From Flavobacterium sp. I-STPP5a (GTDB lineage Bacteria > Bacteroidota > Bacteroidia > Flavobacteriales > Flavobacteriaceae): a stretch of 64,000 nt of DNA. The DNA lies in NCBI RefSeq assembly GCF_009764685.1, contig NZ_VHLM01000010.1, forward strand, positions 62,001 to 126,000, given 5' to 3'. Below the pieces are notes generated by a model that was not told the origin of the DNA, made no database searches, and saw only the letters and a program-made list of their open reading frames with translations. Positions 53,219 through 61,328 of this stretch are shown here, piece after piece (within the stretch, counting starts at the first letter, position 1; every line of letters begins with the position of its first letter). The translations under genes and the position numbers were made by a program.

Positions 53219-54238
53219 ATGATAGACAAGATAAAAGAATATATCGGCGAAGCTCAAGCTTTTTCAACTCAAAATGCAACTGAATTAGAAGCGTTTCGAA
53301 TTAAATTTTTAGGAAGCAAAGGTCTTTTGAAAGATTTGTTTGCTGAGTTCAAAAATGTACCAAACGATCAAAAAAAGGAGTTTGGACAAATTATGAATTT
53401 GCTGAAAACCACTGCCGAAGAAAAAGTAAAATCCATACAAGAAGCTTTAGAAAGTAAAGAAGAAAGTAAAGGGTTTTATGGTGATTTGACTCGCTCTGCT
53501 GAACCAGTTATCATCGGTTCTCGTCACCCTATTTCATTGGTTAAAAACCAAATCATAGACATTTTTTCCACCATTGGTTTTAACGTTTCTGAAGGTCCAG
53601 AAATTGAAGACGATTGGCATAATTTTACTGCATTGAACTTGCCAGAATACCATCCGGCACGTGACATGCAAGACACATTTTTCATTCAAACTAATCCTGA
53701 TATTTTGTTGCGAACACACACTTCATCTGTGCAAGTGCGCTACATGGAGAACAACAAGCCGCCTATTCGTACTATTTCGCCAGGGCGCGTTTTTCGTAAT
53801 GAGGCTGTTTCCTCTCGTTCCCACTGTATTTTTCATCAAGTGGAAGGGTTGTACATTGACAAAGATGTTTCTTTTGCCGACTTAAAACAAACCTTGTTGT
53901 ATTTCACCAAAGAGATGTTTGGGAAATCTAAGATCCGTTTGCGTCCTTCTTATTTTCCATTTACAGAGCCAAGTGCCGAAATTGATATTTACTGGGGTTT
54001 AAAAACCGAAACAGATTATAGAATTACCAAAGGAACCGGCTGGTTAGAGATAGGTGGTTGTGGTATGGTAGATCCTAATGTATTAAAAAACTGCAACATC
54101 AATCCAGAAGAGCACACAGGTTTTGCTTTCGGAATGGGAATCGAACGGATTGCGATGTTGTTGTATCAAATAGGCGACATCCGTATGTTTTATGAAAATG
54201 ACGTTCGTTTCTTAGAGCAATTTAAAGCAAGTATATAA
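53219..54238 (+). CDS. pheS: Phenylalanyl-tRNA synthetase alpha subunit
   Basis: 339 residues, standard length. An N-terminal coiled-coil arm (to about 95) precedes the class II catalytic core with NLPEYHPARDMQDTFF, the motif 2 stretch SPGRVFRNEAVSSRSH and motif 3 GFAFGMGIERIAMLLY. Charges tRNA-Phe together with PheT, which is not in the window; pheS and pheT are unlinked in many Bacteroidota. Confidence 0.97.
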   Translation: MIDKIKEYIGEAQAFSTQNATELEAFRIKFLGSKGLLKDLFAEFKNVPNDQKKEFGQIMNLLKTTAEEKVKSIQEALESKEESKGFYGDLTRSAEPVIIGSRHPISLVKNQIIDIFSTIGFNVSEGPEIEDDWHNFTALNLPEYHPARDMQDTFFIQTNPDILLRTHTSSVQVRYMENNKPPIRTISPGRVFRNEAVSSRSHCIFHQVEGLYIDKDVSFADLKQTLLYFTKEMFGKSKIRLRPSYFPFTEPSAEIDIYWGLKTETDYRITKGTGWLEIGGCGMVDPNVLKNCNINPEEHTGFAFGMGIERIAMLLYQIGDIRMFYENDVRFLEQFKASI

Positions 54239-54306
54239 TTTAATAGTACCTAGTTTCTTGGTGTAAATGTCTAAGGACTATATGCTAGGGACTAAAAACT
54301 CAATTT

Positions 54307-54714
54307 ATGAAAAAAGACATCATCATCCCCGAAGTAGAAAACGTTTTTTTTGCAGCAGTGCATGAATGGAGCGACGATTTTATGGAAAAAGTATGGTACG
54401 CTTATCTAGTAAACGATAGCGATTACTTGATCGAAAGTGTGATGGTTGTTTCCAAAGCCTTTGGTACAATTGATGGTGAAATGAAAAAAACATCGCTTTT
54501 GCGTCACGCTTTTATAGAAGTGCCAGCGGTATCTGTTGTCAAAGTCGAAATGATCGAAAAAAGTGTTTTAGCGCTTAATAATGAATTCATGCTTACGTTT
54601 TTCATGGATGGGAAATTGTACGATAAAAAATTCATTTTCAAAGCAAACTCCATCAATGAAACGGAAGTAGAAGAAGTGCCTATTTTATTTGTTGACGGTG
54701 TTATTGTTAGGTAA
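54307..54714 (+). CDS. Conserved hypothetical protein
   Basis: 135 residues, soluble, mixed alpha/beta, with VENVFFAAVHEWSDDFMEKVWYAYL near the N-terminus and a beta-rich second half. No recognisable motif, signal or membrane segment. It follows pheS by 68 bases that carry CTAGGGACTA-type micro-repeats, and is closed by a good terminator, so it may be co-transcribed with pheS. Confidence 0.72.
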   Translation: MKKDIIIPEVENVFFAAVHEWSDDFMEKVWYAYLVNDSDYLIESVMVVSKAFGTIDGEMKKTSLLRHAFIEVPAVSVVKVEMIEKSVLALNNEFMLTFFMDGKLYDKKFIFKANSINETEVEEVPILFVDGVIVR

Positions 54715-54763
54715 TTTACTTTGTTGCAAAAAGTGTCCAAGACAAAATAAAATATAGGAATAC

Positions 54764-54793
54764 AAAAAAAGCAGTCTCTTGACTGCTTTTTTT
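54764..54793. terminator. Terminator after the 135-residue gene
   Basis: GCAGTC pairs with GACTGC around TCTT; A-run before and T-run after allow function in both directions. Confidence 0.82.
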
Positions 54794-54807
54794 GTGTAAA
54801 AAATCTT

Positions 54808-54906
54808 TTAATAATATTTTGAATGTTTTAGCTGTGGCAAAAATCGTTGGAATACAACTCCTAAAATCAATCCCGTTTTAAGTTGGTATTTCCATCTTTC
54901 GCTCAA
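54808..54906 (-). pseudogene. Remnant of a 2-TM small membrane protein gene
   Basis: Minus-strand reading gives LSERWKYQLKTGLILGVVFQ then FLPQLKHSKYY and stop. Its first 16 residues mirror the N-terminus of the intact gene just upstream (MSERWKYQIKMGGIWGVF), but the ATG has become TTG and the hydrophobic body is lost. Either a truncated duplicate or, less likely, a small functional peptide with a TTG start. Confidence 0.55.
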
Positions 54907-54916
54907 AATTAAAAAT

Positions 54917-55129
54917 TTATAGGTTTTGCTTTTGTTTGGATTTCCAAGTAAAATAACCCAAAACAAATATGCCTACTAAAATATAAGCCAAGGCTTTAAA
55001 ATAAAAAGCAGGAGCGGCAACTTGCGCTGCGAATGGAGTTTCTTTGATGTCAAACAATACATTGAAAACAGTCATAAATACACCCCAAATACCACCCATC
55101 TTAATTTGATATTTCCATCGTTCGCTCAT
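54917..55129 (-). CDS. Small two-segment membrane protein
   Basis: 70 residues: a short basic N-terminus (MSERWKYQIKMGG), a hydrophobic segment about 14-27, a second one about 44-60 (ALAYILVGIFVLGYF), and a lysine-rich end. Size, composition and adjacency to a truncated copy support a real gene. Possibly co-transcribed with gpsA, 35 bases upstream. Function unknown. Confidence 0.68.
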   Translation of the reverse strand: MSERWKYQIKMGGIWGVFMTVFNVLFDIKETPFAAQVAAPAFYFKALAYILVGIFVLGYFTWKSKQKQNL

Positions 55130-55164
55130 AAGGTGTTTTTTTAATTTTGAATTCGGGTGTTATA

Positions 55165-56160
55165 TTAGTCGAGTTTGTCGGTTAGTTTTTTAAATACTGC
55201 CTTCGCATCTTGACCTTCATATAAAATGCTATGTACAGCATCTATTATTGGTGTTTTGGCGCCATAAGCTTGATTGAGTTTGTAGGCACTCTTTGCTGCA
55301 TAATACCCTTCAGAAACCATACTCATTTCCATCATGGCTGATTTTACGGTATATCCTTTACCTATCATATTTCCAAACATTCTATTTCTAGAAAAAACAG
55401 AGTATCCGGTCACCAATAAATCCCCTAAATAAGCGGAGTCGTTGATGTTGCGTTTCATGCGATGTACTTTTTTGATGAATTTTTTCATCTCGCGAATACC
55501 ATTACTCATCAATACAGACTGAAAATTATCGCCGTACCCCAAACCGTGAGCTATTCCTGCTGCAATAGCATAAATATTTTTGAGCATAGCAGCATATTCA
55601 GTACCTATAATGTCATCTGTGATTTTAGTTTTAATGTAGTTTCCAGACAAATTTTTAGCCACCGTTTTGGCTTTATCAGGGTCGCCGCAAGCAATGGTAA
55701 GGTAGGATAGACGTTCCATAGCCACCTCTTCGGCATGACAAGGACCTGTTATGACACCAATGTTGTAATACGGAATGTCATATTTTACATGAAAATGTTC
55801 GCCTACTATGAGGCTTGTTTCTGGAACAATTCCTTTTATGGCTGAAAAAATAATTTTATCTTCTAATGAAACAGTAAGTTTTTCTAATTCTGCACCAAGA
55901 AAGGCAGATGGAATAGCAAAAATAATATAATCAGCATAGGCTATTGCCTCGTTAATATCGCTGGTAAGTTTTAATTTTTTAACGTCAAACTCAACCGAAC
56001 TCAAATAGTTAGGATTGTGCTTATAGGTTTTAAGATGTTCTATTGCAGCTTCATTACGCATGTACCAAGCTATTTCGTCAAGATTTACACAAAGCATCTT
56101 GGCTATTGCTGTAGCCCAACTCCCACCACCAATTACTGCAAATTTTTTATTATCGGTCAT
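55165..56160 (-). CDS. gpsA: Glycerol-3-phosphate dehydrogenase [NAD(P)+]
   Basis: 331 residues. N-terminal dinucleotide motif GGGSWATA at residue 11, ITGPCHAEEVA near 140, and the catalytic lysine region YAAMLKNIYAIAAGIAHGLGYGDN near 190. It makes sn-glycerol 3-phosphate for phospholipid synthesis in the cytosol. Confidence 0.96.
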   Translation of the reverse strand: MTDNKKFAVIGGGSWATAIAKMLCVNLDEIAWYMRNEAAIEHLKTYKHNPNYLSSVEFDVKKLKLTSDINEAIAYADYIIFAIPSAFLGAELEKLTVSLEDKIIFSAIKGIVPETSLIVGEHFHVKYDIPYYNIGVITGPCHAEEVAMERLSYLTIACGDPDKAKTVAKNLSGNYIKTKITDDIIGTEYAAMLKNIYAIAAGIAHGLGYGDNFQSVLMSNGIREMKKFIKKVHRMKRNINDSAYLGDLLVTGYSVFSRNRMFGNMIGKGYTVKSAMMEMSMVSEGYYAAKSAYKLNQAYGAKTPIIDAVHSILYEGQDAKAVFKKLTDKLD

Positions 56161-56177
56161 TTTTTTCTTAATTTAAT

Positions 56178-56209
56178 CAAAAGTACTTAAAAAAGGGTTA
56201 ATGAAGCAA
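56178..56209 (-). promoter_or_regulatory. Candidate gpsA promoter
   Basis: On the minus strand, TTG at 56209-56207 is followed after 21 bases by TACTTTTG at 56185-56178, 17 bases before the ATG. The TTG overlaps another TAnnTTTG match (56207-56214). Confidence 0.42.
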
Positions 56210-56397
56210 ATTTAATTATAGTCAGTGGTATGGTGTATGCTTAGGTTTTTAAAAACTTATCATAAAGAAGTTAAATATAATTACATTTTTTCTCAATTTC
56301 GGCATACTATTTTTATTGTTATGTCGTTATAGATGATTAGTAGGCAGTGTTTTAATAATTACTTATGTTGATTGAATTAGTTAAATTTTTAAATGTT

Positions 56398-56431
56398 AAA
56401 GGCGTTCCCATTAAATGAGAACGCCTTTTTT
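56398..56431. terminator. Terminator after yqhD
   Basis: AAAGGCGTTCCC pairs with the AGAACGCCTTT arm, one imperfect position, A and T runs on both sides. It lies 25 bases beyond the yqhD stop; the rest of the 56161-56455 gap shows nothing but the gpsA promoter. Confidence 0.82.
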
Positions 56432-56455
56432 ATGGTATAAAAGTGTGTTTGAAGT

Positions 56456-57619
56456 TTAATAACTCATTTCAACAATGGCTTTTACTTTTTCTAAAGTGAT
56501 GTTTTGCTTTTCGCCTAATCCTAACCAGCCTCTTTCTTTAAAGCGGTCTACTATGAAATCGGCAGTTTTATCGTATTCTTTAGTATAGTCTGACAGTTTA
56601 GTGTCCATTCCCATAGTGTGAAAAAAGGCTACTGTTTTGTTGATCGCTTCGTTTGCAATTTCATCCTCAGATCCCGTTAAATTGAAAATACGTTTTCCAT
56701 ATTGTGCTAATTTCCCTTTTTTGGTTTCAAACATGACGCGGTATAAATTTGGACCAACTACTGCTAACGTTCTAGCATGATCAATTCCGTACAAAGCCGT
56801 TAGCTCGTGACCAATCATGTGCGTAGCCCAATCAGATGGAACTCCTTTTTGAATTAATCCGTTCAAGGCCATGGTACAACTCCACATAAAGTTAGAAGCC
56901 AAGGCGTAATCTGATGGGTTTTCAACAACTTCAGGACCTACTTGAATTAAGGTCTGCAAAATACTTTCGGCAATACGATCTTGTAAAAATCCTTCGTGCG
57001 GATAAGTTAAATATTGTTCCAAAACGTGAGTATAAGCATCTACGACACCGTTTTGCAATTGTCTTTCTGGTAACGATTGAATGACTGTTGGATCACAAAT
57101 AGAAAATTTTGGGAATAAAGCCGAACCTCCAAACGCCAATTTCTCCTGAGTAGCTTTGATAGTTACTACTGAACCTGAGTTCATCTCGCTTCCTGTTGCT
57201 GGCAAAGTAAGAACTGTTCCAAAAGGTATTACTTTAGATAAATCCTTAATCAACAATCTTTTTTGTAGAATTTCCATCGGATTTCCTTCAAAATGAACGG
57301 CTGCCGAAATAAACTTTACCCCATCAATAACAGATCCTCCACCAACGGCAAGGATAAAATCAATGTTTTGTTCTTTAATAACGTCAACAGCTTTCATCAA
57401 AGTTTCAAAATGCGGATTAGGTTCGATTCCACCAAATTCAACAATTTCAAAATCTTTAAGATTGTTGATTACCTGCTCGTGAATACCATTTTTGAAAATA
57501 CTTCCACCGCCATACGCCAAAAGGATTTTTGCTCCTTGTGGCACCAGCGTGGATAGTTTTTCTATTTGTCCTTTTCCAAAAACTAAATTGGTAGGATTGT
57601 ATAATTCGAAGTTTAACAT
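56456..57619 (-). CDS. yqhD: Iron-containing alcohol dehydrogenase, YqhD type
   Basis: 387 residues aligned throughout with the YqhD pattern: LVFGKGQI, YGGGSIFKNG, EFGGIEPNPHFETLM, AVGGGSVIDGVKF, LPATGSEMNSG, and metal ligands in DAYTHVLEQY, WATHMIGHEL and DHARTLAVV. YqhD-type enzymes are NADPH-dependent reductases that clear reactive aldehydes. The gene lies downstream of a DJ-1/PfpI gene in the same direction, with a palindromic micro-repeat between, and a LysR regulator is divergent. Confidence 0.93.
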   Translation of the reverse strand: MLNFELYNPTNLVFGKGQIEKLSTLVPQGAKILLAYGGGSIFKNGIHEQVINNLKDFEIVEFGGIEPNPHFETLMKAVDVIKEQNIDFILAVGGGSVIDGVKFISAAVHFEGNPMEILQKRLLIKDLSKVIPFGTVLTLPATGSEMNSGSVVTIKATQEKLAFGGSALFPKFSICDPTVIQSLPERQLQNGVVDAYTHVLEQYLTYPHEGFLQDRIAESILQTLIQVGPEVVENPSDYALASNFMWSCTMALNGLIQKGVPSDWATHMIGHELTALYGIDHARTLAVVGPNLYRVMFETKKGKLAQYGKRIFNLTGSEDEIANEAINKTVAFFHTMGMDTKLSDYTKEYDKTADFIVDRFKERGWLGLGEKQNITLEKVKAIVEMSY

Positions 57620-57639
57620 GATATTTTAATTTTAAAGAG

Positions 57640-57723
57640 TTACCAAGGTACTAAGATTCTGAGTTTTTTAAAGCACATTTAAGCTTTGCTGACTCAGAAT
57701 CGTAGTATCTTAGCGGCTTTCTC
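57640..57723 (-). repeat. Palindromic CTTAGTACC-type repeat between the DJ-1 gene and yqhD
   Basis: TACTAAGATTCTGAGT at 57649-57664 pairs with ACTCAGAATCGTAGTA at 57692-57707 with a single mismatch, and the inner AAAGC/GCTTT can extend the stem. On the minus strand the gap also reads CTTAGTACCTTGGTAAC, the periodic unit seen upstream of nbaC. Confidence 0.65.
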
Positions 57724-58494
57724 TTATTTTTTTGAATTCAATTGAGCCAATAATTTCTCAGCAACTAATTTAGACGATGCTGGATTTTGACCTGTAATTA
57801 ACAAACCATCTTCTACTGCATACGGATTCCAATCTGCTACTTTAGAGTAAATAGCTCCGTTGGCTTGCAACGCATCTTCTAATAAAAAAGGAACAACTTT
57901 AGTCAATCCAACCGCTTCTTCCTCGGTGTTTGAAAAACCAGTTACTTTTTTACCTTTCACTAAAAACTCTCCATTTACTTTTACGTTTTTTAACACTGCT
58001 GGTGAGTGACAAACAAAAGCTACTGGTTTGTTATTCGTATAAAAAGACTCAATCAAAGCGCTAGAATTAGCATCAGTAGCTAAATCCCATAATGGACCGT
58101 GGCCACCCGGATAAAAAACAGCATCGTAATCAGACTCTTTCACATCGCTTAATTTGTGCGTGTTTTTTAGTTTTGCTAGCAATTCAGTATCGGCATCAAA
58201 ACGTTTTGTGTCCTCTGTAGCTGCAGATGGGTCTTCACTTTTTGGGTCAATTGGAGGTTGTCCACCTTTTGGAGTAGCAATATCAATTTGAACACCTTTG
58301 TCAAGTAACTCATAATATGGAGCAGCAAATTCTTCTGTCCAAAATCCCGTTTTTTCTCCTGTGTTCCCTAGTTCGGAATGACTGGTAACAACAAATAATA
58401 CTTTTTTCATCTTAGTTTTTTTTGTTTTTTGTGCCGTTGCTGATAAGCAACCCACGGTTAATACTAGTAATGCAAATAATGCGATCTTTTTCAT
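57724..58494 (-). CDS. DJ-1/PfpI family protein, exported, Hsp31-like
   Basis: 256 residues. It begins with a signal-like segment (MKKIALFALLVLTVGCLSATAQ), with a possible lipobox VGC, unusual for this normally cytosolic family; an internal ATG (MKKVLFVVTSHSELG) would give a cytosolic form of 228 residues. The nucleophile cysteine is in AFVCHSPA, with YPGGHGPLWDL upstream, the pattern of class I glutamine amidotransferase-like Hsp31/glyoxalase III proteins, which detoxify glyoxals. Operon position with yqhD supports carbonyl detoxification (inference). Confidence 0.88.
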   Translation of the reverse strand: MKKIALFALLVLTVGCLSATAQKTKKTKMKKVLFVVTSHSELGNTGEKTGFWTEEFAAPYYELLDKGVQIDIATPKGGQPPIDPKSEDPSAATEDTKRFDADTELLAKLKNTHKLSDVKESDYDAVFYPGGHGPLWDLATDANSSALIESFYTNNKPVAFVCHSPAVLKNVKVNGEFLVKGKKVTGFSNTEEEAVGLTKVVPFLLEDALQANGAIYSKVADWNPYAVEDGLLITGQNPASSKLVAEKLLAQLNSKK

Positions 58495-58511
58495 GTTATA
58501 AATTTTTTATA

Positions 58512-58561
58512 CAAATCTACGTCGATTATGCTATTAGTAAAAATAATTTAAATTATGTTTG
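58512..58561. promoter_or_regulatory. Divergent promoter region with a perfect palindrome
   Basis: Minus-strand -7 element TAGATTTG at 58512-58519 (for the DJ-1 gene) and plus-strand TATGTTTG at 58554-58561 (for lysR). Between them lies the 14-base perfect palindrome ATAATTTAAATTAT (58543-58556), overlapping the lysR -7 element, a plausible operator for the LysR regulator. Confidence 0.5.
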
Positions 58562-58580
58562 TGATAAATATATTTATATC

Positions 58581-59474
58581 ATGGTCAATCTAGAATGGTA
58601 CCGCACCTTTAAATCAGTGTATAAAAACGGGAATTTTTCTACTGCTGCCAAAGAGTTGTTTATTAGTCAACCCGCTGTTAGTCAGCAAATATCCATGCTC
58701 GAAGCGCACGTGGGGTACAAGCTTTTCAATAGAAAGTCAAAAGGAGTAGAACCTACGGAATACGCTAAGTTACTCAATAATTTAATCATTGAGGCTTTAG
58801 ATCGATTGGAAAATGTAGAAAATGGTTTTCGAGCCAAAGCATTCAACGCCGATCGTTTAATTTCGATAGGAATTTCGAAACATTTAATGTCTAGTTTGGG
58901 TAGCGCCTTGGTATCAAAGTTCGAGTATATTGACTTTAGTTTTTATGACAATGACACGTTGTTTGAATTGGTGAACGAAAAAAAACTTGATTTTGCGGTC
59001 GTTACCAAACAATATGACACTTTTGATACCATTCAGAAGAAAGTAGGTGAGGTCAAGCAAGTAATTGTGGGCTCGTCAGAAATTGATGCTACGCCATTAA
59101 AAGCAAGTATAAAACTAAAAGATTTTGCGGCAATTGAACATTGGTTAAACGATCAAAAATGGTACAGCCACAATGCTCAAATTCCGCATATAAAATTATT
59201 TTGGTTGCATGTCTTTAACAAAAAAAGACCATCGATGGTTCCTAATTATATAATTCCGTCTGAATATGAAATGCTCGAAATCATTTCGAAAAATACAGGA
59301 ATAGGAGTAGTTTGGGATATCAATGCAAAAAAGTTACTAGCTGAAAATAAAATCCAGATGTTGTGGAACAGCAAGCAAATGCCCAGCACAGCTGTTTATG
59401 TCTTATCAGGTAAAAATGATAATTTGAGTACTATTTTTGAGAATATTCAAGTAGAGTTGAAAAAGGTTTTTTGA
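58581..59474 (+). CDS. LysR family transcriptional regulator
   Basis: 297 residues from ATG 58581 (MVNLEWYRTFKSVYK); the longer frame upstream runs back through the promoter into the divergent gene. The N-terminal winged helix-turn-helix is clear: NFSTAAKELFISQPAVSQQISMLEAHVGYKLFNRKSKG. The C-terminal part should be the effector-binding domain. Divergent placement next to the DJ-1 and yqhD genes suggests that it controls them and itself; the inducer may be an aldehyde (inference). Confidence 0.92.
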   Translation: MVNLEWYRTFKSVYKNGNFSTAAKELFISQPAVSQQISMLEAHVGYKLFNRKSKGVEPTEYAKLLNNLIIEALDRLENVENGFRAKAFNADRLISIGISKHLMSSLGSALVSKFEYIDFSFYDNDTLFELVNEKKLDFAVVTKQYDTFDTIQKKVGEVKQVIVGSSEIDATPLKASIKLKDFAAIEHWLNDQKWYSHNAQIPHIKLFWLHVFNKKRPSMVPNYIIPSEYEMLEIISKNTGIGVVWDINAKKLLAENKIQMLWNSKQMPSTAVYVLSGKNDNLSTIFENIQVELKKVF

Positions 59475-59476
59475 TT

Positions 59477-60058
59477 TTATTTCTTATAAAAATTATTGTG
59501 ATCAATATAATCCCAAACTTTTGCAGGCAACAGAGGTTGAATGTTTTTGCCTTTTTTGATGTTGTCACGTATAAAAGTTGCTGAAATCTCTACAACCGGA
59601 GCATCAATTAAGTGAATTTTTGGGTGGTTTTTAAACTCCAAATTTTCTTCTTCAGTTGAGATTCGTGGGTACACATAAACGTCATGACGTTCAAGGATTA
59701 CTTCGTAGTTTTTCCATTTGTGTAACGATTTCAAATTGTCTTCTCCCATGATTAAAGAGAATTCGTAGTTATGATATTTTTCCTCTAAATGTACAAGCGT
59801 ATTTACTGTATAATTAGGTTGCGGTAGTTTAAATTCAATATCCGATGGTTTGATTTTTGGAAAATCCTCAGTAGCTAGATATACCATTTGAAAACGGTGA
59901 TAATCATCAAGTAGTGTGCTTTTTTTCTTCAAAGGATTGTGTGGCGTAACTACCATCCAAACTTGATCCAAATCAGAATGCTCCGCCATATGATTGGCAA
60001 TGATAAGGTGCCCAACATGAATGGGATTAAAGGTTCCGAAATAAAGTCCGATTTTCAT
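59477..60058 (-). CDS. nadD: Nicotinate-nucleotide adenylyltransferase
   Basis: 193 residues. N-terminal GTFNPIHVGHL contains the (T/H)xGH nucleotidyl-transferase motif; the C-terminal ISATFIRDNIKKGK is the ISxTxIR motif. It makes deamido-NAD from nicotinate mononucleotide in the cytosol. The 3' end is 2 bases from the convergent lysR stop. Upstream lies a repeat-bounded four-helix gene and then gmk and yicC, all co-directional. Confidence 0.96.
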   Translation of the reverse strand: MKIGLYFGTFNPIHVGHLIIANHMAEHSDLDQVWMVVTPHNPLKKKSTLLDDYHRFQMVYLATEDFPKIKPSDIEFKLPQPNYTVNTLVHLEEKYHNYEFSLIMGEDNLKSLHKWKNYEVILERHDVYVYPRISTEEENLEFKNHPKIHLIDAPVVEISATFIRDNIKKGKNIQPLLPAKVWDYIDHNNFYKK

Positions 60059-60062
60059 TTTT

Positions 60063-60633
60063 CTAGTCCTTAGTTTTTTTGTTTTTAGTCCTTAGTACCT
60101 AGTGATTAGTCCTTAGTCCTAAGTAATTAGTCCTTAGTCTTTAGTTTTTAGTTCTTAGTGTATAGTCCTTATTGTTTTTAAAAGGGGGTAAAGTGGTTAT
60201 ATGGTGGAAATTACTTTAAGTTTTTTGCAAAAGCATTAATCATTTTACTTTCTTCTTCAATTAAAGACATAATTTCAGTAATCAAGTTGTCATCGGTAAT
60301 AAATCCTAATTCTCTAGCGATGATTAGTTGGGTTTCTATTTCGTTTAAGGAACCTCTAGCAATATTTAAAAAATGATTGAATGACTTGTCTGTTTGACGT
60401 CCAAAACCTTCTGCAATATTTGAAGGAACTGATACACTTGCTCTTTTCAACTGGCTAGTAAGAGCGTATATTTCGTCTTTTGGAAAGTCCTTTGTAAGCT
60501 TATAAACCAAAAGCACAATTTTAATTCCTTTTTGCCAAATAAGTAATTCTTTATATGATTTAACTCCACTCATAAATGATCTAAATAATTGTTTTTTTTC
60601 GAACTACAATTTACAAAAAAAACTAATGACTAG
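60063..60633 (-). repeat. Inverted-repeat-bounded unit 4 in the gmk-nadD gap
   Basis: CTAGTCCTTAGTTTTTTTGT at 60063-60082 is complementary to 60613-60633, with one mismatch and one extra base. Inside the left arm follow many TTAGTCC units (60085-60170), and the right flank continues with AGTACTTAGTCATT units to about 60675. The unit starts 5 bases from the nadD ATG and encloses a four-helix gene. Confidence 0.6.
60211..60573 (-). CDS. Four-helix bundle protein, IVP/S23 family (copy 4)
   Basis: 120 residues with SVPSNIAEGFGRQTD and a SLNEIETQLIIARELGF helix. It is homologous to copies 1-3 but belongs to a visibly different subgroup (S-V-P-S-N instead of V-M-D-N or S-I-S-S-N). It starts MSGVKSYKELLIWQKG, matching the family N-terminal pattern. 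It is co-directional between gmk and nadD and enclosed by inverted repeats. Function unknown. Confidence 0.86.
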   Translation of the reverse strand: MSGVKSYKELLIWQKGIKIVLLVYKLTKDFPKDEIYALTSQLKRASVSVPSNIAEGFGRQTDKSFNHFLNIARGSLNEIETQLIIARELGFITDDNLITEIMSLIEEESKMINAFAKNLK

Positions 60634-60671
60634 TCACTAAGTACTAATGACTAAGTACTTGGGACTAAGAA

Positions 60672-61244
60672 CTACTCAGAAACAAAATCCTTCACCAATT
60701 GATACGCTTCCTCAAGTGCAACTGGCAAATCATAGTTTTTTATAATTACGTCAAATTGTGGCGCTGTTGCAAGTTCTACAGATGCTTTAGCAATACGCAT
60801 GTTGATTTTATCGTCACTTTCGGTAGAGCGTTCCTTTAATCGTCTTTTAAGTTCATCCACGCTTGGTGGTTTTACAAAAACAGCAAGAGTTTCCTCTGGA
60901 AATTTATGCTTGATACGCAATCCGCCGGCTACATCAATATCAAAAATTACGTTTTTACCGAGTGCCCAAATGCGTTCTACTTCGCTTTTTAAAGTTCCGT
61001 AGAAATTATCGCGGTAGACTTCTTCCCATTCTACGAAGTCCTCGTTTTTAATATGCGTTTTAAAATCTTTCAATGACATAAAATAGTAATCCTTGCCACT
61101 TACTTCTTCACCACGAGCTTCGCGCGTAGCTGCTGATATGGAAAACTCTAAATTCAAGTCTTCTTGTTTTAATAAATGCCTAACTATGGTCGTTTTTCCT
61201 GATCCTGACGGTGCCGAGAATACGATTAATTTTCCTTTTTTCAT
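60672..61244 (-). CDS. gmk: Guanylate kinase
   Basis: 190 residues from ATG 61244 (MKKGKLIVFSAPSG); an upstream in-frame start passes through micro-repeats and is not used. P-loop APSGSGKTT, the guanylate-binding SAATREARGEEVSGKDYYF and FDIDVAGG motifs are complete. It phosphorylates GMP to GDP in the cytosol. Part of the yicC-gmk-nadD cluster. Confidence 0.96.
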   Translation of the reverse strand: MKKGKLIVFSAPSGSGKTTIVRHLLKQEDLNLEFSISAATREARGEEVSGKDYYFMSLKDFKTHIKNEDFVEWEEVYRDNFYGTLKSEVERIWALGKNVIFDIDVAGGLRIKHKFPEETLAVFVKPPSVDELKRRLKERSTESDDKINMRIAKASVELATAPQFDVIIKNYDLPVALEEAYQLVKDFVSE

Positions 61245-61271
61245 CTTTATAATGATTAGTCCAGAGTTCTT

Positions 61272-61314
61272 GGTCCTTAGTCCTTCGTTTTTGAACACGA
61301 GGGACTAACGACTA
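61272..61314 (-). repeat. Palindromic TTAGTCC micro-repeat between yicC and gmk
   Basis: GGTCCTTAGTCCTTCG at 61272-61287 pairs imperfectly with CGAGGGACTAACGACTA at 61298-61314. Same units as unit 4 (60063-60633), 600 bases away, but without a gene inside. Confidence 0.5.
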
Positions 61315-61328
61315 AGTACTAATTACTT

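Noticed and set aside
60062..60175. Repeated TTAGTCC units resembling a CRISPR or tandem array
   Set aside because: The units are 7-9 bases, degenerate and have no spacers of constant length; no cas gene is present. They fit the intergenic palindromic micro-repeats instead.
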